Position numbers and translations under genes: made by a program
Part shown: one piece after another, positions 1 through 5,374 of the stretch
How the letters are laid out: each line of letters begins with the position of its first letter
Numbering within the stretch: position 1 is the stretch's first letter
NCBI RefSeq assembly: GCF_018854495.1
Contig: NZ_JABBDR010000036.1
Location: 1-8,656, forward strand
Reading direction: 5' to 3'
DNA: 8,656 bases
Origin: Acidithiobacillus ferruginosus
GTDB taxonomy: Bacteria > Pseudomonadota > Gammaproteobacteria > Acidithiobacillales > Acidithiobacillaceae
Notes under the pieces: generated by a model
What the model was told of the DNA's origin: nothing
Database searches by the model: none
Seen by the model: only the letters and a program-made list of their open reading frames with translations

Positions 1-894
1 GGATTTTCCATTGAAGCCCGGACTGCCGCCCTCTGCCGCCAACTGGCGCCCCGCCTGCAACAAGTCCCCGGGGAACGTCTGCGCAAGGAGTGGGAGGCGC
101 TGCTTCTGCGCGGCCAGCACTTGATCCGGGCATGGGATAGTCTCGCCCTTACCGGAGCTGTCACCCGATTCCCCGAACTCCATGCCCTGCAGGCCGTACC
201 CCAGCGTCCCGATGCCCATCCGGAAGGCGACGTATGGATACATACGGGGCGAGTACTGGCTGCTGCCGGCCAACTACGCAGCGGCGACCGGTCGCGCGAT
301 ATCATCCTCATGCTCAGCGCCCTGCTGCACGATCTCGGCAAAGCCAGCACCACCCGGCGCGATCCTCAGGGTCGCTGGCGCGCCTTCGGGCATGAACGAG
401 CACGCACCGCCGCCGAGTCTTTTCTGGGCCGCTATTTTCCGGGCACACATCTCAGCCGCCAGATACTGCCGGTCATTCGCTGGCACGGCGCTCCCCATGC
501 CCTGTACCGCGATGGCGCCGGTCGCGCCGCCTATGCCCACCTTGCGCTGCAGGTTCCTGACCTCTCCTTACTGCTGGATGTCGCCGTGGCGGACGCGCGC
601 GGGGCAGGCAGAGAGCACCCACCGGCCATAGACACCGCCCGCAGGCTCTGGCAGGAGATGAATACCTGGCCCCGCCTGCCGAAACCATTGCTGAAGGGGC
701 CTGACCTGATGGCACTGGGACTCACCCCCGGACCGCAGTTGGGCAAGGCATTGGCCCTTGCCCACGAACTGCAGGTGGTGGGTGCTTACCGTGATCGCGA
801 GCACCTGATGGCGGAATTGCGCCGACGCCTGCCCGAACTCAGTCTCCGAGGCGACCGTGTTTATGGACCGCGGTCACGTTCCCCCAATGGCTGA
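1..894 (+). CDS. cca: CCA-adding tRNA nucleotidyltransferase, C-terminal part (5' end outside window)
   Basis: The reading frame is open from the first base to TGA at 892-894 (297 codons), so this is the 3' part of a longer gene and no start lies in the window; the TTG at 121 is internal. The nucleotidyltransferase head is missing. What remains is the linker helix region of the class II poly(A) polymerase/CCA enzyme family (APRLQQVPGERLRKEW-like, about residues 16-32) followed by an HD domain. HD-type residues seen, in fragment numbering, are HPEGDVWIH (H81), LLHDLGK (H110-D111), RWHGAPH, and a late Asp in LLLDVAVADARG. In this family the enzyme adds or repairs the tRNA 3' CCA, and the HD domain can carry metal-dependent phosphatase or phosphodiesterase activity. 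Without the head domain I cannot exclude a poly(A) polymerase or A-adding relative. The 3' end overlaps a small gene on the opposite strand by 56 bp. Confidence 0.78.
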   Translation, partial: GFSIEARTAALCRQLAPRLQQVPGERLRKEWEALLLRGQHLIRAWDSLALTGAVTRFPELHALQAVPQRPDAHPEGDVWIHTGRVLAAAGQLRSGDRSRDIILMLSALLHDLGKASTTRRDPQGRWRAFGHERARTAAESFLGRYFPGTHLSRQILPVIRWHGAPHALYRDGAGRAAYAHLALQVPDLSLLLDVAVADARGAGREHPPAIDTARRLWQEMNTWPRLPKPLLKGPDLMALGLTPGPQLGKALALAHELQVVGAYRDREHLMAELRRRLPELSLRGDRVYGPRSRSPNG

Positions 895-1105
895 CGTCTG
901 GCACCTGCACTCCCACCCACCAGTACGGCGCAACACTGTCCTGCCCATGGCCACCGACGAGGCCTTGCCCTGGGGCCAGATAGACGTGCTCCACCAGATT
1001 CCGCGCCTCCTCACGGCTCCGGAAAACGGACCAGGCGACCACCCGTTCCATCGGTGTCGTCGATGGCACTTCCCTTGATTCGTCGAGAAAACTATCGTTG
1101 ATCAT
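839..1105 (-). CDS. small hypothetical protein, convergent with cca
   Basis: An 88-residue frame runs from ATG (complement of 1103-1105) to TGA (complement of 839-841). A strong Shine-Dalgarno AAAGGAG (complement of 1115-1121) sits 9 bases before the ATG, which supports this start. The protein looks soluble, with no signal peptide or membrane segment. It begins acidic (MINDSFLDESRE), has a charged middle (SREEARNLVEH), a Gly-rich stretch (APGQGLVGGHGQ), and an aromatic-rich C-terminal half with PYWWVGVQV and HWG. I do not recognise the family. The last 56 bp overlap the end of cca tail to tail. It reads away from rnpB, so the 149 bp between 1106 and 1254 should hold divergent promoters. A TATACT at complement 1184-1189 could be its -10, but no good -35 accompanies it. 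The ribosome site and reasonable codon choice favour a real gene; overlap with cca and lack of a known family count against it. Confidence 0.55.
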   Translation of the reverse strand: MINDSFLDESREVPSTTPMERVVAWSVFRSREEARNLVEHVYLAPGQGLVGGHGQDSVAPYWWVGVQVPDVSHWGNVTAVHKHGRLGD

Positions 1106-1218
1106 GTCATTTCACTCCTTTCCGCAGACCCGCACTGAACGGCGTCCTGCCGCGACCTACACGCTGCGCACCCCAGCGTAGGAAGTATAGTGCGAGAATC
1201 CGGCTCCGCGTTTTTCTT

Positions 1219-1247
1219 CTGACAGGAGGATTCAAAACGCGTATGAT
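1219..1247 (+). promoter_or_regulatory. sigma70-type promoter of rnpB
   Basis: CTGACA at 1219-1224 (5 of 6 to TTGACA) is followed by a 17-bp spacer and TATGAT at 1242-1247 (5 of 6 to TATAAT). The predicted start, 7-8 bases after the -10, falls at about 1254-1255. That is the first base of the P1 helix of the RNase P RNA, so promoter and RNA boundaries agree independently. A T-rich run (1211-1218) lies just upstream of the -35 and may help polymerase binding. Confidence 0.82.
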
Positions 1248-1254
1248 CCGCAAC

Positions 1255-1596
1255 GGAGTGGGCCAGACGACCGCCGCGGAGCAATCCGGGGAGGAAAGTC
1301 CGGGCTCCACAGGGCAAGGCGCCGGCTAACGGCCGGGAGGCGTGAGCCTACGGAAAGTGCCACAGAAAATATACCGCCAAAGCGCGCAAGCGCCGGTAAG
1401 GGTGAAAAGGTGCGGTAAGAGCGCACCGCATTTCCGGCAACGGGAATGGCAGGGAAAACCCCGCCTGGAGCAAGACCAAATAGGCGTGCGATACCGTGGC
1501 CCGCGGTGCACGCGGGTAGGTTGCTGGAGCCTGCGCGTAAGTTCAGGCCTAGAGGAATGGTCGTCCACGACAGAACCCGGCTTATCGGCCCACTCC
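1255..1596 (+). ncRNA. rnpB: RNase P RNA (A-type)
   Basis: This is the catalytic RNA of RNase P, which removes 5' leaders from pre-tRNAs with the protein RnpA. The ends are set by a perfect 10-bp P1 helix, GGAGTGGGCC (1255-1264) with GGCCCACTCC (1587-1596). Universal core blocks are present: GAGGAAAGTCCGGGCTCC (from 1291), AGTGCCACAGAAAATATACC (from about 1356), the GGTGCG...CGCACC hairpin with GGTAAGAG (1409-1427), GAGCAAGACCAAATAGG (from 1468), GGGTAGG (from about 1514), and ACAGAACCCGGCTTATCGG (from 1570). P9 is GCGC-GCAA-GCGC (1382-1393). P3 is a short hairpin, CGGA-GCAA-TCCG (1277-1288), far smaller than in E. coli. The L15 loop reads AGGGAAAACCCC (1451-1462), with GGA where GGU is usual. 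Total length is about 342 nt; E. coli has 377. A T5 run (1599-1603) follows P1, but I see no separate terminator hairpin. Overlapping open frames here are not genes. Confidence 0.97.
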
Positions 1597-1672
1597 AATT
1601 TTTACCACATGCCGCGCGCCATCCCGACAGCGCCCGTAGCAGCGTTGAAAACACCAATTAAAATTAGCCTGA

Positions 1673-1809
1673 TAGAGCGTGTTCAGCAAATGGTGTCCAC
1701 GCATTCTCCGCCTTGGGGAGTCCTTCCTGCGGTATATTTTGCACCATATAATCCGACAATTGCGGAAACCCCTTCAAGTGTTTTGTTTACTCTTTATAAA
1801 CACGCTCTA
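1673..1809. mobile_element. MITE-like element with 9-11 bp terminal inverted repeats and flanking TA
   Basis: TAGAGCGTGTT at 1673-1683 and AACACGCTCTA at 1799-1809 are perfect inverted copies. Read as a transposon this is a 133-bp element (1675-1807) with 9-bp perfect ends, GAGCGTGTT/AACACGCTC, bordered on both sides by TA. The inward continuation of the ends is weakly similar (CAGCAAA against TATAAAG). Interior segments are partly self-complementary, for example ATGGTG (1690-1695) with CACCAT (1742-1747), and GGGGAGTCC with GGAAACCCC at 7 of 9. There is no room for a transposase, so it would be non-autonomous. TA target duplication is typical of IS630/Tc1-mariner and some IS5-family groups; assignment to either is inference. 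An 11-bp perfect inverted match is unlikely by chance in 326 bp, but only one copy is visible here. Confidence 0.55.
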
Positions 1810-1837
1810 ACATGCCGTAATTATTCGCGTTTTTTCC

Positions 1838-1864
1838 TTGACAGCGGGCGGTCTTCCCTCTAAT
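1838..1864 (+). promoter_or_regulatory. candidate promoter of the mraZ operon
   Basis: A perfect -35 TTGACA lies at 1838-1843. The best -10 is TCTAAT at 1859-1864 (5 of 6) with a short 15-bp spacer; at the usual 17 bp the hexamer is the poorer TAATCT. The T6 run and AT-rich bases just upstream (1818-1835) could act as an UP element. Transcription would start near 1871, which puts the first MraZ repeat (1874) right at the start site. Confidence 0.6.
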
Positions 1865-1873
1865 CTTCGAGAT

Positions 1874-1898
1874 GTGGGGTAAAGTGGGTTGAAGTGGA
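1874..1898 (+). promoter_or_regulatory. MraZ operator: three direct repeats at 10-bp spacing
   Basis: GTGGG at 1874-1878, GTGGG at 1884-1888 and GTGGA at 1894-1898 are spaced exactly 10 bp, one helical turn, so all three face the same side of DNA. This matches the known MraZ boxes of E. coli (TGGGN repeats separated by 5 bp) and the similar AAAGTGG-type boxes elsewhere; the second copy here is preceded by AAA. The array lies at and just after the predicted start of transcription and 24 bp before the mraZ ATG, as expected for autorepression by the ring-shaped MraZ oligomer. Confidence 0.88.
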
Positions 1899-1922
1899 AG
1901 ATTTTGGAGGAAGCATACAGAC

Positions 1923-2378
1923 ATGTTTAGGGGAACCCATCGGCACAGTCTGGACAGCAAGGGACGCATGAATGTCCCAGCACGCTTCCGCGACTGGCTC
2001 AGCGCCCACTGTGATGGTCAACTGGTCGTCACCATTGACGCCCAGAGCCAGAAGGGAGAACGCTGCCTGGTGGCCTACCCCCTGCCCACCTGGGAAAAGG
2101 TAGAGCGCCGTATCGCCGAACTCCCCAGCAACAACCCCGCGGCCCGGCAGTTCCAGCGTCTTTTTGTGGGGCAATCCGAAGAACTTCGTCTGGATGCCCA
2201 GGCCCGTATCCTGCTCTCTCCCAACCTGCGCAAATTTGCGGAACTCGACAAGGAACTGGTACTGGTCGGTCAGATCGACAAGTTTGAAATCTGGGATGCA
2301 GCGCGCTGGGATGCCTGCCAGGAAACCTGGCTGTCCAATGCGGATGGTTTTGCCAGCTTGGGGGATCTGATCCTGTGA
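1923..2378 (+). CDS. mraZ: MraZ, transcriptional regulator of the dcw operon
   Basis: The protein has 151 residues, the normal family length (152 in E. coli). MraZ is a SpoVT/AbrB-fold DNA-binding protein that forms a ring and binds repeated GTGGG-type boxes upstream of its own operon. It carries the expected tandem half-motifs: MFRGTHRHSLDSKGRMNVPARFRDW at residues 1-25 (split: MFRGTHRHSL, then DSKGRMNVPARFRDW) and DAQARILLSPNLRKF at 91-105. Conserved YPLPTWE (52-58), NPAAR, QRLF and VGQIDKFEIWD (115-125) are also present. In the second half-motif Ala94 stands where Gly is usual (D-x-x-G-R). ATG at 1923 follows GGAGGA (1906-1911) after 11 bases. Its operator lies just upstream, and its last 4 bp overlap the rsmH start, so it leads a coupled operon. 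Confidence 0.97.
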   Translation: MFRGTHRHSLDSKGRMNVPARFRDWLSAHCDGQLVVTIDAQSQKGERCLVAYPLPTWEKVERRIAELPSNNPAARQFQRLFVGQSEELRLDAQARILLSPNLRKFAELDKELVLVGQIDKFEIWDAARWDACQETWLSNADGFASLGDLIL

Positions 2379-3340
2379 GGAGCGCAAATGAGCCGGATGC
2401 AACCCATGTTGCCGTTCTTCTGGCAGAAACCATCGTCGCCCTGCGTCCAGCGCTCCATACCGGCGCCGCCGTGCGCTGCGTCGATGCCACCGGTGGTCGG
2501 GGCGGCCATAGCGCAGCGCTGCTGGCGGAACTCGGGGCGGCGGACACCCTACTCATCCTTGACCGCGACCCGAGCGCCATCGCCGCATTGCGCGCGCGCT
2601 TCGCGCAGGATTCCCGGGTATATATCCGCCAGGCGCGCTTCAGCCAGTTGGCCGAAGTGCTTGCTGCGCTGGAGTGGGAGCGCGTGGACGCCATCCTCGC
2701 TGATCTCGGCGTGTCCTCCCCGCAACTGGATGAGGCGGCGCGCGGCTTCAGTTTCCTGCGCGATGGCCCCCTCGACATGCGAATGGACCCGGGAGCGGAC
2801 AGGAGTGCGGCCGAGTGGCTGGCGACCGCGACGGAAGCAGAGATGACGCGGGTATTGCGCGAGTATGGCGAAGAACGTTTTGCTCGCCCCATCGCCCGCG
2901 CCATCCTGCGCGCCCGGGAACAGGCGCCTATCACCAGAACTCTGCAACTGGCGGAGCTGATCGCCCAGGTACTGCCCCGGCACGAAACCGGACAGCATCC
3001 GGCGACTCGCAGCTTTCAGGGCATCCGCATTTTCATCAACCGCGAACTGGAAGAACTGGAGGCCTTCCTTCCTCAGGCCATGAATGCGTTACGCGCCGGG
3101 GGTCGGCTGGCGGTCATCAGCTTTCACTCCCTGGAAGACCGTCTGGTGAAACGTTTTTTCCGCGCGGACGATTATCGTATCAGTGCTGACATCCCTCTGC
3201 GCGCCAGCGAGCTCCCGCCCTTGCCATGGCATCCGGCAGGCAAGGCGCTGCGTGCCGGTCCCCGGGAAATTCACGACAACCCCCGCTCCCGCTCTGCTGT
3301 ACTGCGGGTAGCCGAAAGGAGTGAGCGTCATGCGGCGTAG
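2375..3340 (+). CDS. rsmH: 16S rRNA (cytosine1402-N4)-methyltransferase RsmH
   Basis: The protein has 321 residues (E. coli 313). RsmH (MraW) uses S-adenosylmethionine to methylate N4 of C1402 in the 16S rRNA decoding centre. Family signatures are complete: HVAVLLAE near the N terminus, the SAM-binding DATGGRGGHS (37-46), LDRD (62-65), DLGVSSPQLD (110-119), DGPLDMRMD (130-138), HPATRSFQGIRIFINREL (208-225) and ISFHSLEDRLVKRFF (248-262). The start is GTG at 2375, which shares GTGA with the mraZ stop; a G-rich GGGGGA (2360-2365) precedes it, and the distance to HVAVLL fits the family. An ATG at 2388 is in another frame. The 3' end overlaps ftsL by 11 bp. Confidence 0.97.
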   Translation: MRSANEPDATHVAVLLAETIVALRPALHTGAAVRCVDATGGRGGHSAALLAELGAADTLLILDRDPSAIAALRARFAQDSRVYIRQARFSQLAEVLAALEWERVDAILADLGVSSPQLDEAARGFSFLRDGPLDMRMDPGADRSAAEWLATATEAEMTRVLREYGEERFARPIARAILRAREQAPITRTLQLAELIAQVLPRHETGQHPATRSFQGIRIFINRELEELEAFLPQAMNALRAGGRLAVISFHSLEDRLVKRFFRADDYRISADIPLRASELPPLPWHPAGKALRAGPREIHDNPRSRSAVLRVAERSERHAA

Positions 3341-3593
3341 CACCATCATTCTCGCCCTGCTGATTACCGCCTCGCTGTTCGGCATCGTCGCGGCACGGCA
3401 AAATACCCGTAGCCAGTTCATTGCGTTACAGGAGGCCCAGGCCAAACATTTTGCGTTGGACAACCGCTGGGGTCAGCTGGAGCTGGAGCAGGCCACACTC
3501 GCCTCCAATGCCCGCGTAGGCGATATTGCCCGCCAGAAGCTTGGGCTTTCTGCCCCCAAAAGCAATCAGATCATCATGGTCAGAACACGATGA
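3330..3593 (+). CDS. ftsL: FtsL, cell division protein
   Basis: This is an 87-residue bitopic membrane protein of the divisome. In proteobacteria FtsL pairs with FtsB through periplasmic coiled coils and activates FtsWI. Visible order: a short basic N terminus (MRR), one membrane helix (about 5-22, IILALLITASLFGIVAA), a predicted coiled coil (about 27-60) with L33, L43, L50 and L57, and the family tail IARQKLGLSAPKSNQIIMV (66-84; Arg-x-x-Leu-Gly-hydrophobic pattern). I chose ATG at 3330 because AAAGGAG (3315-3321) lies 8 bases before it. An in-frame GTG at 3321 would add three residues but sits inside that ribosome site. It overlaps rsmH by 11 bp, and ATGA joins it to ftsI. Sequence is poorly conserved in this family, so position and topology carry much of the call. 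Confidence 0.93.
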   Translation: MRRSTIILALLITASLFGIVAARQNTRSQFIALQEAQAKHFALDNRWGQLELEQATLASNARVGDIARQKLGLSAPKSNQIIMVRTR

Positions 3594-5374
3594 CCCAGCC
3601 CGGCACCCCCCTCCTCCCGCTTCCAACCGTCATGCTTCCCGCATGGCGGGCTACGGCGTTGTGGGTGATCGTCACCCTGGGTCTGGCAGCGGTGATGGCA
3701 GAAGCCTGGCAGGCACAGGTGGAGCGCGGCCCGTTTCTGCGCAACCAGGGTGCCCAGCGTTATCTGCGACACTTTGCCCTGCCGGCGCAGCGCGGTGCTA
3801 TTCTGGATCGTTCCGGCAAACCACTGGCGCTGTCCGTCCCGGTACAAACCCTGTGGGTAGATCCCCGGTTGTTTAACGCCCAGCAGGCGCAGTGGCCACA
3901 GATTGCATCCGTTCTGGGGGTCAGCGCAGCCACCCTCGCCACCCGAATCCGTAGCGGCGGCAGCCGGTTCGCCTTCCTCGCCCGGCAGATCGCTCCGGAA
4001 CGTGCCGCTGCCATTCTCGCCCTGCACATACCCGGCTTATACAGCTTCAACGAAAATCGGCGTTACTATCCGTCCGGCAGCATCGCCGCGCCGTTGCTCG
4101 GCTTCACCAATGTGGACGGGCGCGGCATCGAAGGGCTGGAACTGGCATACAATCAGTGGCTGCGGGGGAAGGCGGGGGAGGCAACCGGGCTGCGCGACAA
4201 TCTGGGGCATCCCCTGGCGATCCTGGGCACAGCCCGACCGGCACAGCCCGGTCAGACGCTGACCCTGAGCATCGACCGCAACATCCAGTATGTGGCTTAC
4301 ACGGCTCTCGCTTCGGCCGTTCAGCGTTTTCAGGCACGCTCCGGGGCGGCGGTGCTCATGAACGCACGCACGGGCGAAATCCTGGCCATGGCCAGTTATC
4401 CCTCGTTCAACCCCAATGATCGTGGGGACTTTCAGCCCAGCCTCTATAACAACCGGGCTGTCGCCGACACGTTGGAACCCGGCTCGGTGATGAAGCCCTT
4501 CACCATCGCTGCTGCACTGGATGATGGCAGCATCCAGCCCGATTCCACGTTTGATGTGGACACCAACTGCTTCCGGGTGGCCCATTATTGTATTCAGGAC
4601 GATGTCCGCCACGGCACTCTCGACCTCGCTCAGGTACTCAAGTATTCCAGCAACATTGGCGCCGCGAAGATCTCCCTGCGCACACCCCCTGCCGATCTCT
4701 ACCAGATGCTGCGCAATGCCGGTTTCGGACAGGTGAGCGGGTTGGGCCTGCCTGGGGAGGCGGGCGGTACCGTTCCCGCCTGGCAGGGTTGGGATGTCGC
4801 GCGACGCGCGGCCATGGCTTACGGTTACGGCCTCTCGGTCACGCCTTTGCAACTCGCGGCGGCGTATGGCGCCATCGCCAACAACGGGGTCTATGTCCAG
4901 CCCACCCTGCTGCGCAATACCGGCAATACCCCCTCGCACAGTCAGCAAATCATGCCGGCCGCCACCGCGGCGCGTCTGCGCGACTGGCTCACGGGGGTGA
5001 CCGGTCGGGGCGGCACCGGCTTTCTCGCCGCGATTCCCGGCTATTCGGTGGCCGGGAAAACGGGCACCTCCATCATGGCGAATGGCAAGGGCGGCTTTCA
5101 TAAGCATCAGGTGAATACCACCTTTGTCGGCTTCGCCCCCGCTCACCATCCGCAATTTGTCATGGCGGTAGTGGTGCGTGGACCAACTCAGGGCTGGCGT
5201 TATGGTGGCGTGGTCGCCGCGCCGGTATTTCGGGTAACCATGGGCGCTGCCCTGCATCAAATGGGCGTACAGCCCGATGTCCGCGCCGAGGTCTGGAACG
5301 CCACCGCAGGGAAACCCATGACGGCGGAACAGGAGCGGCGCTGGGCCGAGGGGGCTGGCGATGCCGCACACTGA
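3590..5374 (+). CDS. ftsI: FtsI (PBP3), septal peptidoglycan transpeptidase
   Basis: The 594-residue class B penicillin-binding protein (588 in E. coli) crosslinks septal peptidoglycan in the periplasm, working with the FtsW polymerase and FtsQLB. A short cytoplasmic N terminus is followed by one membrane anchor (about 19-38). The non-catalytic dimer domain begins with RGAILDRSGKPLA (68-80). The transpeptidase domain has all three motifs: SxxK in EPGSVMKPF (catalytic Ser299, Lys302), S353-S354-N355 in KYSSNIGAAK, and K490-T-G-T493 in AGKTGTS. The spacing of these boxes is close to E. coli (307, 359, 494). No PASTA repeats follow. ATG at 3590 shares ATGA with the ftsL stop, and the 3' end overlaps murE by 14 bp. 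A paralogue specialised for elongation (PBP2) is excluded by context and motif spacing. Confidence 0.97.
   Translation: MTQPGTPLLPLPTVMLPAWRATALWVIVTLGLAAVMAEAWQAQVERGPFLRNQGAQRYLRHFALPAQRGAILDRSGKPLALSVPVQTLWVDPRLFNAQQAQWPQIASVLGVSAATLATRIRSGGSRFAFLARQIAPERAAAILALHIPGLYSFNENRRYYPSGSIAAPLLGFTNVDGRGIEGLELAYNQWLRGKAGEATGLRDNLGHPLAILGTARPAQPGQTLTLSIDRNIQYVAYTALASAVQRFQARSGAAVLMNARTGEILAMASYPSFNPNDRGDFQPSLYNNRAVADTLEPGSVMKPFTIAAALDDGSIQPDSTFDVDTNCFRVAHYCIQDDVRHGTLDLAQVLKYSSNIGAAKISLRTPPADLYQMLRNAGFGQVSGLGLPGEAGGTVPAWQGWDVARRAAMAYGYGLSVTPLQLAAAYGAIANNGVYVQPTLLRNTGNTPSHSQQIMPAATAARLRDWLTGVTGRGGTGFLAAIPGYSVAGKTGTSIMANGKGGFHKHQVNTTFVGFAPAHHPQFVMAVVVRGPTQGWRYGGVVAAPVFRVTMGAALHQMGVQPDVRAEVWNATAGKPMTAEQERRWAEGAGDAAH

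Larger units (their letters stand above)
1597..1922. other. rnpB-mraZ intergenic region, AT-rich
   Basis: These 326 bp carry no credible gene. In order they contain the rnpB 3' flank with a T5 run; a stretch without recognisable features (about 1604-1672); a MITE-like element with inverted ends (1673-1809); an AT-rich stretch with a T6 run (1830-1835) that may serve as an UP element; a mraZ promoter (1838-1864); the three-repeat MraZ operator (1874-1898); and the mraZ ribosome site GGAGGA (1906-1911). Base composition is visibly more AT-rich than the coding sequence on either side. Confidence 0.8.

Noticed and set aside
857..1078. A 73-codon plus-strand frame just after cca
   Set aside because: It lacks a ribosome site and is antisense to the better supported minus-strand gene.
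1161..1189. Inverted repeat ACGCTG/CAGCGT (1161-1166, 1174-1179) next to a minus-strand TATACT as an operator or promoter
   Set aside because: A 6-bp palindrome is expected by chance at this scale, and no acceptable -35 lies at the right distance from the TATACT.
1597..1610. T5 run after rnpB as an intrinsic terminator
   Set aside because: The only stem next to it is the long-range P1 helix; no local hairpin precedes the T run.
1232..1657. Minus-strand open frames over rnpB
   Set aside because: They are antisense to a conserved RNA core, and nothing protein-like is seen.
1747..1752. Perfect TATAAT inside the MITE-like element as an outward promoter
   Set aside because: At 16-18 bp upstream there is no hexamer close to TTGACA and no extended -10, so it was not called.
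1342..1863. A 173-codon plus-strand open frame across rnpB and the MITE-like element
   Set aside because: It lies over a definite structured RNA and an AT-rich gap, has no ribosome site and makes no recognisable protein.
2029..2934. A 301-codon minus-strand frame across mraZ and rsmH
   Set aside because: It is a shadow frame rich in Arg, Ser and Ala, antisense to two complete conserved genes.
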